Source of the DNA: Brachypterus glaber
Lineage: Eukaryota; Arthropoda; Insecta; Coleoptera; Kateretidae
Reading direction: 5' to 3'
Assembly: GCA_958510825.1 (NCBI GenBank)
Contig: OY294051.1
Span: 35,278,393 to 35,342,392 of the forward strand
DNA: 64,000 nt
A model generated the notes under the pieces. It ran no database searches, was not told the DNA's origin, and was given only the letters and a program-made list of their open reading frames with translations. The first letter of the stretch is position 1, and each line of letters opens with the position of its first letter. Position numbers and translations under genes: made by a program. This document shows positions 11,984 through 24,335 of the stretch, one piece after another.

Positions 11984-13888
11984 TCGTACTGGTTCATTAT
12001 ACAAAAAGTGGCACTTGGAGAAACAATCGAATAAAAATATATTTTTTAGATTGCTAAAAGTTTTTTCGTTCGGTAGTGATATTTTTAGGGAAAGAAAATA
12101 ATATCATACGCATGTACCGAAAGTAAAACAAAAGACGAATATTATTCGTCTTGAAATATGTAATGAAATTTGCGACTTAACTTTTAGTTTACGAAAGTTT
12201 TTCCGCGACGCTCCAGCGGAAAAAATTAAAAGTGTTTGACTACTTGACAGTTCGGTCAATATTGAAAAATCAATTGGGTTTTACATAATATTAATATATA
12301 ATTTATAATATATTAATATATCTTCAAAAAGCACTAGTAATAAACCCAAAATGTGAGCTCAAAAATATTGTGGCCAATCAAATTAATTGCTGGACTTGCC
12401 TTTTCTCGCCCAGCCAAAACGTTTTTTCGGTCCTTGTTACAAAATGAACTATTTATTTACTTTAAAATACCTATTTTCTATATACTGCCAACAAGTAACT
12501 TTTCTGATGTACTCATATGTATCTCCTAATAAGGTGTTGAGTGTTTGGATAGCCGCAGAAGAAGTTTCGGCCTATCTGGCCTAATTCCATTTTAGCCTCT
12601 TTTCGTCGACAAACTTTAACAATAATATGACCTTTTTCGCGTAAATCCTGCCTTTCATCAAAGAACCACATATCGACTGCTCTGTGTGAAAAGCTCGTGT
12701 CTCATAACATGAGAACTTCACAGCGCCTGCGCTAGAATAATATACGGTAGTTTCGAATTTCCCAATTTTTCCCAAAATCGTGAAAAAACAAAAAATTCTT
12801 GAATACAAATGTGTTTCATGAAAAAATAAGAAACGATATCACGATTTTTGTAGACACGATAACTCCAGAACGAATTATCCGATCGACTCGAAATTTTCAG
12901 GAAAAATCAAGTTCTATGAGGGGAATATCCCTATTGTTTTTTAAAGTAATCCCCCCGAAAACAAAAAAGTTATAGGTGGTTAAATTTTTCTAAAAAATAA
13001 AAAAAATCCCAAAAACTTAAAAAAAAGGTAGATCTGAAATGGAATACTGCCCACAAAAAACAAAGGATGTAGGGGGTAGAAATTTTAGGGACTGAGAGAA
13101 TTGGCTAGCAGTAGGATGGGATGAAGAGCTGTCTCAAACGAATCTTGGAACTAATGACGATAATGAAAAATGGAAAACGAAAAATATTTTTTTACAATTT
13201 ATATGTTTGTTTATTATCAATGCCAACAAAAAAATCAAATACGGCGTTATTTCTTATAAAAGCAGTAAAGTCACAGGCAAGGGTCGCCGGGCCGTGAAAT
13301 AGGCTCCTCAGACACTTTTGTTCAAGTGGGATTTACGCGGGCCAAGAATATATCCTTAGAGAGTGCCTCCCTGAAATAGGGAGTGTTTTTTTTTATAATC
13401 TTGATCGCATATTGCACTACAGAATGTCCAAATAAATCCCTTTGTTTATGTTTGAAAAGCCTAAATCCAGATTAGTCGGGCCCACCCTAGATGAGAGTTA
13501 AATGAAAACATTTTTCTTTTGAAGCCATATAAGTAGTTCTTAAAACTATATCCGATTAGTTTTAAAAAGTAAGTGTTTTTCCCCTTTTCAAACGACAACA
13601 GTGATTTTATTTTCTAGTTTGATGACGACACTTTTTCGAATAATTCACGTTGCTCGAAGCATATTTTGATGGACTATTTCATTAAAAAGAAGGGTGTTAT
13701 TTGTTGATAAAGAACAAAATGAAAAAAAAATAAAAACTAAGGAATTATTTGATATCGTAAACCCGACAACATCGCATTATTCTTGCGCTAAATATGACTA
13801 TCATACTGAAAAAAAGCAATATTTTTTGTTTATTTACCAAACCAACATAAATACGTTTAGGTAGAATGTATAATAAAAACACTGTACA
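11984..13888. other. No gene seen; partial repeat of the neighbouring element
   Basis: Positions 12005-12048 repeat the terminal motif of the preceding element (GTGGCACTTGGAGAAACAATCGAATAAAAA compared with GTGTCGCTTTTAGAATCAATCGAATAAAAA). The rest is AT-rich with no supportable gene. Confidence 0.5.
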
Positions 13889-13892
13889 ATAA

Positions 13893-13930
13893 TAATTAAA
13901 TATATTTATTTTTAAATAAATATATTTAAT
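13893..13930. repeat. AT palindrome
   Basis: A 17-bp arm AATTAAATATATTTATT is repeated as its exact reverse complement with a few bases between. Composition makes such a hairpin more likely by chance, but this arm is long. Confidence 0.6.
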
Positions 13931-15035
13931 TAGTATTAAAAGTTAAAAGTCTATGTGTAACTTTTTCATAATCTAGTTTTAAATTATATAACGGAAATAA
14001 ACTAATTTAACATGTTGAAAACCAGATTAAATTACTTGTCTTGGGTAACACTGTCCCATGGAACTACATGCTTTGGGTTATCGTTGAAGCTAATGGTTTG
14101 CTTACAGTGTTATTATAGTATAAATACCTCAAAAATAACTCCATAATCGTACTGAAAACTTAAGAAACTAGTCACATAAGTCCAGCCTAATTACACATTG
14201 AATTACATACTAAATTCGTAAAAACTAATAAAAACAACAAAATATTTTAATATTATAGTCAAGAGGAGTAAACACAACACAGACCCACTTTGGCCCCACT
14301 GTAGTAGTTAATGTGCAAAGTTATTTTTATTTTGACGAGATGACATTTGACATTTGAAGTTTCGTGCAATGTTGCAAAATCGTACATTGATATATGTCAA
14401 AATTCTTAATTAAAATAATTAATTAAAGTATGTTCCGGGATGTAAAAAGTGCTGAAATTTTGCCTAAGTATTTATTTTTTATGTATCTATAAGCATGTAA
14501 AGTCTTATCGTTGCAGGCGATTTAGCCCAAAATGCGATACCCTCCTTTAACAAGGTGAAAATTGCACTAGTACAAATTCTAATTTTGATAATAATCAAGT
14601 TTTTACTTGTGGTAGTCGAAGTAATTTTCTTCTTTAAAACAACGAAGCTCCGAAGAAAAACTTTTATTCGATTTCAACACTTTCGGTTCACACATTGGCA
14701 CTAATATATTCAAAAGATTTGCTGTTTTATTATTCTCAATATAGTTTTTCACATTCATTCCCGTAGCTTCTGAAATGACTTACTGATAAATACGCAAGTC
14801 AATTTATGGGCTTGTTTATAGACTCGAGATAGTAAAAGAAGAACAATAACATTTTATCCATTAATCAAAATATAATATAATAAACGATAGTTCTCACTAC
14901 AGAAAAGATAAGATGATTTATTGGCAAACAATACTTTTTTAAAAATAAATTTAAAAAAGATCTTTTTAAATTTTATGAGATATTCAAGCGAAAAATAATA
15001 TCTTTGTGTCCCAAGATGTCATCTTTTAACAAAAA
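13931..15035. other. No gene seen
   Basis: AT-rich non-coding sequence. No motif or repeat boundary can be supported. Confidence 0.5.
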
Positions 15036-15364
15036 TAGTTATTTATGGTACTAGTGGGTAAAGTAAGATATTGCCCATGAGAAAATTAACCTCAGCCAAG
15101 CAGGTTAATTTTTGAGAGGGCAATATCGGTTTACCCATGAGTGCCATACAAGGTTTTATCCAATAAATAGCTTAGGAATTCATATTTTTATTAAAAATTT
15201 TAATGACATTTACAAGAAAATAATTTGACAAGTGACAGTTGAGTGGTAAAATAAATAATTATCCACTCAATAAAGTAAAAGACACGCGGGGGTTATTATT
15301 GAGTTTATCTATTTAAAATAGATAGCTGGTAATTGTCTTGTTATCTGTATGTATTGGATAAAAT
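15036..15364 (+). mobile_element. TIR element with internal palindrome, copy A
   Basis: Repeated in reverse orientation at 40020-40242, where an internal part is missing. This copy holds an inner palindrome between GTGGGTAAAGTAAGATATTG and GCAATATCGGTTTACCCATG. Shared flanks include TGACATTTACAAGAAAATAA and TTGAGTTTATCTATTT. Non-coding. Confidence 0.75.
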
Positions 15365-15880
15365 AATTTATTTGTTTACGTACTGTATTTTTTTTTCTAT
15401 TTAAGTTGGATTACAAGATCATAAGCACACGTTTTTTTGTGTAAAAACTACTCAGAAAAAATAGTATAAAATACAAGTTTCATTATACTACACAAAGTTC
15501 ATGCAGCTCGTTTTTAAACTTGGACGCGTAGGTACACCAAAAACGTCTATAATGAGACTATTATTTTAATGTACTCTTATAGTTGTTTGCTAATGTTCTA
15601 ATAATACAAATAGCACCAAATTAATAAAGGGCTGTTTCTTTTAAGTTATCTTGATTTCTTTAGTGTATTTTGTACAGTATCAGTGACATAAATATTCTAA
15701 ACAGAAAATGAATCCATTTGCATCCGCCTTTAATCTTTGCCTCCTTTAAAATCTTGAAGTTTGATAGTGATGCAACATAGGATGGGTCGAGAGCTGTACT
15801 TTTTCATATCGTTGCAAAATTAGCAAAACTTAAAACACAAAGGGCGTTTTTTAAATAAAAAGACCTGACTAAATTATTGG
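15365..15880. other. No gene seen
   Basis: AT-rich sequence with poly-T runs. Nothing supportable. Confidence 0.5.
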
Positions 15881-16307
15881 TTCACGGGTAGCCTTAAACA
15901 AAGTTAAATGGCAAGTCAAACCACCCCGGATTTTTTGATTTTAGGTTGTTTTTGGGACATTTCTATGACACACCCTATAGCATATAACCACGACCATTCA
16001 TTAACACTTTGTTAATGTCCAAAATAAGACGACCGTAATTTTGGACATTAACCAAGTAGACGTGTGAATGGTCGTGACTATATTCATGGGTACTACCTAT
16101 GCTGATATAGGATGTGTCATAGAAAAAACTCTGTATTGTGATGTCAGGAAAAACTCGTAGAAGAATGGCTTTATTTAAAAACGGCTTCGTGAGCGATTTC
16201 AATTTTTGTCAAAAACTGTTTGGAAATGTCCCAAAAATAACCTAAAATCAAAAAATCCGGGATGGTTTGACTTTCCATTTAACTTTGTTTAAGGCTACTC
16301 GCGGGTT
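15881..16307. mobile_element. MITE with ~75-bp terminal inverted repeats
   Basis: The left arm reads TTCACGGGTAGCCTTAAACA... and continues through CCGGATTTTTTGATTTTAGG. The right arm is its reverse complement with a few mismatches, ending GTTTAAGGCTACTCGCGGG. A second, inner inverted repeat surrounds ACGACCATTCA...TGAATGGTCGT. The minus-strand frame at 15975-16202 is an artefact of these arms. Confidence 0.85.
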
Positions 16308-17077
16308 AATATTGGATTTCTAACATTTTGTTTGCAAAGTAAATATCTAATAGATAACTAAAACGTTAACAGGCAATGAAAAATTGTACCTTACATTTGA
16401 ATTTTTTTTATAAAATCTGCTAAATCAAAGTTATTTTTTTGTTTTATGAAGCGCCCTAGCAGAATTACTTACAATTAATAAGGTACTGTCACTTTGTTAT
16501 AAGCACGAATTTCTTTTATGAGGTATCCCATATGATTTCCTCGGAATTTTCTTCAACATAACCTCGAAAAATATTGAAAATTACCTTAAAAAAGGTACCA
16601 CGATTGTTAAATATGAGATTTCGTCAAGAGATTACCTCCAAGATTTACTTTAATTTGTACACCTGAATTCCTCAGTGGTTTACCCCTTGCTTTGTGCTTA
16701 TTATTAAACTTTTTAATTTACTTAACCTTAAAAATCGATCTTGTCTTCAGTTTAAACCAAAATTTAACAAAATTGTCTTTAGAATACCAACCTAATAGTT
16801 AAATTCTAACATTTTCTTTATTTTCCAAACCTCTCGCCCTGTTATTTCCCTATGCACGGGGAATGTTTTAGTGTAGATAAGATTAGATATAAACTTGAAC
16901 CATTTCAGCGCAAATAAAGGATAAGTGAGGCTTGTCCGTGGTTTGGTGGTTGAGGTGACAAATACCCGTATTTGCAAATTTTCGGAATATACGGGGCTCA
17001 GTGTTAAGACAAAGTAAACATTTCAGGAGGGTAAGCTTATGCTATTACCTTAATGGAGACTTTAGACTGTACATGTA
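16308..17077. other. No gene seen
   Basis: AT-rich. The short minus-strand frame 16792-16977 has no recognisable motif. Confidence 0.5.
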
Positions 17078-17825
17078 CACTGAGATAAATTTTTACATCC
17101 ACGTGCATTTACTTGCAGATGTGAATTTACACTCGAAGCGTTAATATAAATGCGGTGTGTATTATATTTTGACATCCAGTGTGGAAAGTTTACACCAACG
17201 CGTAAATATACTTTTTACCTAAAACTCTTCAATTTATTAAAAAAAGATAAAATAACCATTTTGTTATTTTTCTATTTATGAATAGTGTTTTATGGAAAAA
17301 CTACGCAACAGAAAAATAAAACGTATATTCGTAATCAGCGCTACAAAAAGTACCAATATAAAATAGAAACAGAAAACATACAAAAGTCTTAACAACTCAA
17401 AATTTGCAGGCCAGTGTTACCGCCTAAATAAGTAAAATATTATAAAATGTATGTTTTAAGGATATTGTATTAATCACACTTTTTAAATATTTACTTTTAA
17501 TCAACACTTACCAATTATTTCTTTGAAAAATCTAGCACACACAAAATTATACGTACGCTCTTACAAACGTAAACAATTATAATTATAGTGTGATTTTTAC
17601 ACTTCGGGTGTATTGTTGCTAAAGGTATGTTTATAAAAATACACTTTCTTGAGCTCCGAGTGAATTGTTGCAGAAAGTATGGACGTAAAAACACACACTC
17701 TAGGTCAAAATCACCTCGCCTGTGTAGTGTCACATCAATGTTGATGTACATTTATATAAAGGTGTAAAATTTACACATTTATAGAGTGGATTTTTTACAC
17801 ATTTTCAATGTAATTTCTTTCAGTG
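17078..17825. mobile_element. MITE with TA target sites (CACTGA ends)
   Basis: Begins CACTGAGATAAATTTTTACA and ends TGTAATTTCTTTCAGTG, flanked by TA at 17076-17077 and 17826-17827. The interior repeats short GTGTAAATT / TTTACAC motifs many times in both orientations. Ends and target sites fit a Tc1/mariner-type non-autonomous element. The TIR resembles but is not the same as that of the CACGGAAA family at 3064 and 22311. Confidence 0.65.
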
Positions 17826-18224
17826 TAGACCTCTTTCAGTTTGTGGAATGTTTGTTGAAAATTAAAATCAATTTTTTTCAGAGCAAGAATATTTAATTGA
17901 AGGTTTTCAAATTTAAAATTGTTGGTAATGAACAGATCTCGGATCGAGATATTCATTTACCGAAATTTTCGAAAATTTGAATTTTAAAAACTAATTTTTT
18001 AAGTAAATAGGCACTTTAAACTATATTTTATGCCGACGCTGTTATTATATAGTGAGTCACTTAAAATACGAATTGAAAAAAATTCGTTTTATTTTTTTCT
18101 TTTTTTTTAAATATTTGTTTTTAACATTTTTTAAAAAGAAAAAAATTACTCTTTTTTGTTAATTTTTTTTAATTCTTTTTTTATATTCTATGTGACTTAC
18201 CTTCCAATAATAGCATTAACATGA

Positions 18225-18375
18225 CAGACCGAGTGATAGACCCACTAGTAATAGTATATTATTCAATGAGCGTATAATAATTGCTATTAATCAACGAGGG
18301 TAAATTTTGGGACACGAGCCGAAAGGCGAGTGACCTAATCACCCGAATGATTAATAGCTATTACTTATTTCTGCA
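18225..18375. repeat. Foldback element with CpG-rich core
   Basis: Arms around GTATAATAATTGCTATTAATCA and TGATTAATAGCTATTACTTA flank ACACGAGCCGAAAGGCGAGTG. This has the same design as the palindromes at 7199, 39873 and 57652. Confidence 0.6.
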
Positions 18376-18766
18376 GAAATATTGACATGTCAATCATATT
18401 ATATCTATATTGGGAATTTTCTACGGTAGAAAATTCTAGTGAGAATCGCTGTAGTTTTTTGTTTTTCAGTATTTCTATTTTACAACAAGATTTCATACCT
18501 AAAACTAATTAATAATTAAATATGAATATATTACTATTTATAATTATTGTTATTAATTTATTATTTACCAAAAAATACCTCAAAATATTCTTTTTATAAA
18601 ATGTAATGACAGTTTTTATAGGTTGACTTTTATGAACATGCTTGCAAGCCTAGCGCAGTACCGCGCTAGTCAGTACTGCAGTAAGTGACTAAACTATTGA
18701 CAGAACTATAATTTGCAATGTGAAAATGGACAAAAAGGTTTTAGTTTAGCAGTTCAGAATGTAATT
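18376..18766. other. No gene seen
   Basis: Contains a small inverted GC-rich motif, GCGCAGTACCGCGCTAGTCAGTACTGC, near 18653 (split here by its own symmetry). Otherwise AT-rich. Confidence 0.45.
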
Positions 18767-18910
18767 AAATTAACCAAATCAAAGAATATTCCCGTAAAAA
18801 TATTAAGTTAAGTAATAAAACAATTTATATCAATTTGCGATAAAAAAATATAAAAGTTGGTTTGACATAATATGTCATAATATTATTATAAATCGTTAAA
18901 AAATAATCTC
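18767..18910 (+). repeat. Dispersed repeat, right copy
   Basis: Second copy of the repeat at the left window edge. It contains an extra ATAATATGTC-like tandem piece near 18866-18885. It ends where CCCCGCAGGGG begins, which may be part of another palindromic insertion. Confidence 0.75.
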
Positions 18911-19715
18911 CCCGCAGGGGCGACGCCCCGGTCGTAATTATTTCCAGACAGCAAATTTTCATGAAAACAGCTAATTTTCCCGCATAATTCTCAGCCTCTT
19001 GTGTAATTATCATTAATCGGAATAAATTCAGTTATGACTCATCAAGGGTGAAAATAAACACAGAAACATAGGCTTACGGGATAATTTTGCCGAATTATGA
19101 GGGATTTTTTATAAAGGTCACTAAATCGAAACATTTGACGACTAATTTACATTACACACAACAATATTGAATATACATATTAACTTTAAATATGTAAATA
19201 TATCGGTGTTTTTCGAAGAAATTGAAAATGTAAATATTTAAAACCTCGCGCCAACGATAGAATCGACGCGACGCCTATGCAAGCACTGGAAATTCGCCGA
19301 TGACTGGTAATTATATATGATAACTATTTTGCACTATAGTGCAAAATCACCGGTAAATAATTAAAATAAATAGGTATTTGAGTAGTTTACTACTTTTATC
19401 CATATTCAGATAGTTTTTTGCCTACTTTGAAATGAAAGATTTAGTAGTAATCTCAGTAGTAATAAAAAGTTTTTATTCTTTAACCCTCCATTATAGTCTT
19501 AATTTAAGTACCTACTGCCAGCAGAATTTACTGTTTATTTAATAGCTTTTGTTTACAATGAAACCATATTACTTTGTTGAAAATAATTAGTTACATCATT
19601 TTCTTGAATTATGACCAATTACAAAGTTTGATTTTCAGTTTTAATACTTTTTTTAATTCAGTTTACTTTATATTACTATAATACATTCGTTTGCTGTTGC
19701 TGTTTACCATAAGGT
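18911..19715. other. No gene seen
   Basis: Non-coding. Begins with a GC-rich patch CCCCGCAGGGGCGACGCCCCGG. The short minus frame 18825-19013 overlaps the repeat and is not a gene. Confidence 0.5.
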
Positions 19716-20145
19716 ACCTAAAGCTACGATTTCCTCCAAAAGTCGCAGTCGCTGACGACTGCGACCGGGTAGCCGCGACCGAGTCTTTAAGACATCTTCA
19801 ATGGATTTTAAATGCTTTAACTGCTGCCGAGTCGTTACTACTAACTACCGGTCGCCGTTCGTTTGGTCGCCGGTCCCATCTCATCAACTCTTACCCTTTT
19901 TTCTTAATAATATAATGTTAATAAGAGGAGGAGATTCTCTTCTTCCGCTTAATAATTCAGAAACATTAAAAGAACCGACTTTTTAGAGATATTCATACTG
20001 ATTGAAAAGCAAACAAAAACAAACAGCTCTTTATAAAATAGCCAGCTAACAGAATGGCGACGGGCGAGACCAGGTCGTAACGACCTGTCGCGGCTACCCG
20101 GTTAGCGTCAGCGACTGCTACTTTTTAAGGAAACCGTAGCTTAAG
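19716..20145. mobile_element. MITE with ~40-bp terminal inverted repeats
   Basis: The left end ACCTAAAGCTACGATTTCCT plus AAAAGTCGCAGTCGCTGACG is mirrored at the right end by CGTCAGCGACTGCTACTTTT plus AAGGAAACCGTAGCTTAAG. Inner GC-rich inverted pieces (GACCGGGTAGCCGCGAC / GTCGCGGCTACCCGG) add a second fold. The plus-strand frames inside are by-products. Confidence 0.8.
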
Positions 20146-20230
20146 ACATGTTTTGCTAATATCAGCTATTAAATATTTTATCCATCCGCAGTTTCGGGCT
20201 TTTGGCCCTCGTCGGTAGCAAGAGTTATCC

Positions 20231-20398
20231 TTGTACGCTGATTGGAAAAAACATTTACAGATTTTATTCACTTTAGATGTAAAGTCGTTAGATTGATGTA
20301 TATTTATTCGCCATCTATTTCTAGATGTAGACAACTGCTCATACTTCTAATTTGGAGACTAAATGGTAGATATGTTACAATTTGCGTTAAACGTAAGA
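20231..20398 (+). repeat. Diverged dispersed repeat, copy 2
   Basis: Partner of 10341-10548 in direct orientation, lying about 85 bp beyond the MITE above. Only scattered blocks are conserved. Confidence 0.6.
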
Positions 20399-22310
20399 CT
20401 CATGTTTTATTTCTATTCTTGATCGATTTTGATTGAAGAAAAAAGATACTTTTAAAGTTTTCCTGTTTTATTTTATGGATCAATCTTTTTATTTAGTGAT
20501 TTTACGTTTTTCTCCATATTTCCCTAATGAAAATCATAAAAGATGCGCTTATTTCCAGAGAGTAATTGAATTGAAATGTTTTCTTTGTTTAAAGTTTTTG
20601 TTGTCAGATGTCAAAATTTCGATTGGTAAGGTAAAAGGGTATATTAAAGTATATTTTTAAAAATATCTTAAAGTGGATGCATGAAGAAATGGGTTGGGAG
20701 TCGCAGTTTTTCAGGGTTGGGTAAAATTTTCTTATTAAATAAATTTTATTATTTTTATTATTAAAACAAAATAACTAAAAACCCTTTAATGCAATAATGT
20801 AAAAGCTTGTATAAAAGCAGGTATAGATTTTTTTTGTTTTATTATGAAAAATATTTAAATTATTTAAAAACGAACTAAAAATTAAATAATTCAATAGAAA
20901 TACATAGAACATGTATAAAATATGTCCTGAAAATGAGCCAAAAAAAATGACTGTTTTTTTAAAGGCAATCTTCAAATATTATTTTCTTTTTTTTTTATTC
21001 ATAAATTAGTTTCTAAACTTTTTCCCTTTTTGGTTTCTGCATTCAGAATGTATTGTTTGTTCCGGTGCCGAATTTGTCATTTATCTCTTCCGCTTTTCCA
21101 GACTTTTCTCAATAGCGTTTGTCACCTCTGACTACACAACTTTATCTATTCTGGTGACGACGAAAAAATTTATGTTTTTTGCACCTCTTTATTTATGGAT
21201 TCGAAAAAAAGTTATAGTTTTATGAAATGTTAAGCCACAAAAGTGATATTCAACCATAGTTTTAAATTGGAGAAAATTTAATATTAAGCTACAACTTATA
21301 AACCACTTCTAAAAATTTAATAATTGATCAGTTGATGCTAGGCGTCATTCAGTTTAAGTGAAGGACGCCTTGGTTGATGTCGTGAAATCAAATCTAGGTA
21401 CATGTAATATAAAATGCATTAAAAAAAAACTTCAATGCGTGATTTTGTACACACTATACCTTGAAAGGATTTGATAACCAGCAATAAATTTTAGCTACTT
21501 TATTAGACTGAACAAAAGCATTTGACTACTCTGAGTATCATTAAAAAATAAAACAATATTGCATTTTTTTAATTTTATTTAGTGTGTGTACATATTTCAA
21601 ATGATTTACTTTTTCCCTTTTGCATGAATCTCTCTAAATATGATACATACCGCACAGATTACAAAAATACGCCATTTTGCGGTTTATCAGTTGTTTCAGG
21701 CAATATTTGCACTAGCTTTTCAGTGGGGAAGATAATGGAGATAATATAATTTGGCGTTTTCGCCATGAATAGAGATATATTTGCCCATATGGAGACCAAA
21801 TTGTTAATTATCAAATTATTTACAAACATCGTTTTCAATTTTATACAGATTATTATTATTATCGGTTTCGTATAGATTTGTGATTAAATTTTAATCAACG
21901 TGTTGTCTTCTAGCTCTCGTTTTTTTTTCCTGAAAATTTGATGTATTTTTTAGCTTAAAAATTACTCTTTAAAATGTGCAAAACTCTCGGTAGATACAAA
22001 ACTAATGTAAACTAGTGTACTAGATACAAAAAAAACGCAATTTTCTGACTACGAATATAAAGTGTATTAAATATGTAAAATGCAGCGTAAAAATCAAATT
22101 TTAAAAACAAGTACTTTTTGTTCGATTTTTTTTAAATTTTGGCGAATGCGCCACTACATAACATCAATAAATAAAATTAAAAGAAAATACCTACTTATTG
22201 TAGGTGTACCTATAACGGTAATATATGCCTTGTTTATTCGTTGTTTAGCGTTTTATGGGTTGTATGTTATTAAATAAACTTTATGAGATTTACCAAAATC
22301 AAATTACCTA
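20399..22310. other. AT-rich sequence, no gene seen
   Basis: Long homopolymer-rich stretch. Several short frames exist but all are F/L/K/I-rich without motifs. If the Dok-7-like gene starts far upstream, this lies in its first intron. Confidence 0.5.
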
Positions 22311-22733
22311 CACGGAAAGAAATTAGTGGGCTCTGCGCTATACATTATAAGATATTTGGTAACAGTGGCAAATTATAGTGATTTAAGCTATAGATTATAA
22401 GGGACACAATAACTAATAATGTTAAAAATAAATTGGAAACGATTATATATATTACAGACACGATTATATTTATTACAGGCACTATTATAAATTTACAGAA
22501 ATTTTATTATATTATAAAAATTATTAGCACGGACAATAATTAAATCTATTTAAGCTATAAATGCCATACTATTTGTTATATTTTATTATTCACTAAACAA
22601 TTAAAGTATTTCATATAAATTTTTACACTGACTGCCATAATTGTAAGAGAAAGCCTTGTATTTATATAATAAGCGAATATAATTTGCTTGGTATGTGTGT
22701 TATAGCGCTCCTAGCTATAATTTTTTTTCCGTG
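22311..22733. mobile_element. MITE with TA target sites, copy B
   Basis: Reverse-orientation, nearly identical partner of the element at 3064-3488. It starts CACGGAAAGAAATTAGTGGG and ends CTATAATTTTTTTTCCGTG with TA on each side. The very low divergence suggests recent spread. Confidence 0.85.
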
Positions 22734-24335
22734 TACCTATACAAACAATAAATAAAATTGCCTACTCAATACAAACAAAAATAATTATAAATTATTTAAA
22801 ATCAAAACAATATTATTTATTTAATGGTTGATTTAATTTAATAATTGTTGTTTGTCTATAAACAAATTTGCTATTACGAGAATCTATATCAGTCGTAGTC
22901 ATTAAATTACCATGAATCAAATAGGAGCGAATGGGGCAAGTTGATACAGAGAAATAAAACAGTATTTTACTATTTTTAAACAAGTAGTAACAAAAAATAG
23001 TAGCTTACTGTCACTAGATAGAACTAAATCAAAGGATTTTGGCATTTAATCAAAATCTTCGATAATTTTTTTATTGCAGTTGTTGATTCATTTAATAAAA
23101 AATAAAAAAAAATATTGTATAAATAACTTAATGTGATATTCTAGCCATGTTTCAAATAAATAAATGTGCATAAAATGGCTTTTCTAATTATAAAATTAAA
23201 TTCAGTGTTTATATATCAATATTTAACACATATTTGATTGTCATACTATGTAAATAAAAGCTTAATTTGTAGAGCCATCCCCTACGAATTGTCATGCCCA
23301 TGAATACTCGCTCGAATAACACATTAATAAAACAAAATTTAGTCAATTCTGAAAACAAATGAATAAGTTTAATATTTATAATCAATTAATATAATAGTAA
23401 GATGTGAATATTTATGGATCCGTGATATATTATCATATGTATATGACAGAATGATATATAGTATAATATATTGTAATAGATATTGACTAGGTAATCCCTA
23501 ATTATTAATCTTGATTAAAAGATTAAGCACATGTGTATTAGGGATCGATAGTAGGAAGCGCGAATGTTCTACATCTACCTGGATTGTTACATCTACTAAA
23601 AAATTAACACGCCATATCTAAGTTTCCAAGTCTGGTACAATCTAGTACTAAATAAGTACTGAATATTTATGTTTGCGTTTACCAACCAATTAGATTGGAT
23701 TCCAATCACTGCAAAGTAACATGGCGCAGTGATCTCTGAGAATGCTTTAATGTTTAAGAATCGATTTAAGATTGTTTTAGTAATCGAAATAAGTATCGAT
23801 TTAAATATTTAAAGTGTAAAATCGGTTTTAGACATCTTTCGTATTTTAAATAAATTGAATGTGATAGACTTTTATCTGCAATATTTTGCTCGTACGGAAT
23901 ACCCTGATGTTTGAACTTTTAAAACTATATTTTCTTGAATAAAATTCTCTTTAAGGCTTTTCCAATATTGCATATGACAGTTCAATAGGAAATTTCTTAT
24001 TGTTGTATAAAATAATGACCTAAAAATAACATCAAATTATCTTAAGTGACAGAAAAATACAATCACAATTTGTTTCATTTTACAATAGCATTTTTTCTTT
24101 CTAGATCTATATTTGCAACCTGCAGTCAAAAAATTTAATAGAATTTATATTTATTTACATTTACAACAATTTATGTCAATTACAGTTAAAAAAAAAGAAT
24201 ATAGTTAGTATACTAGCAGAAACTTTTATTATAACGCTTACAATTACCAATTATATTTATCAAACCTTAGGATGCAATATTATTATTATTATTGTTATTG
24301 TTAATGATCTAATTTTTGTTCTTTTTTTCTTTCAG
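22734..24335. other. No exon found; presumed intron of the Dok-7-like gene
   Basis: AT-rich. Ends in a polypyrimidine tract and the AG acceptor of the first visible exon. I looked for an exon encoding the start of a PH domain and did not find one. Confidence 0.5.

Noticed and set aside
1..24335. Exon encoding the start of the Dok-7-like PH domain
   Set aside because: I looked for a Trp/Arg-rich PH start ending in phase 1 before a donor and found none I could support; the CpG-rich block near 0.5-1 kb remains only a possibility.
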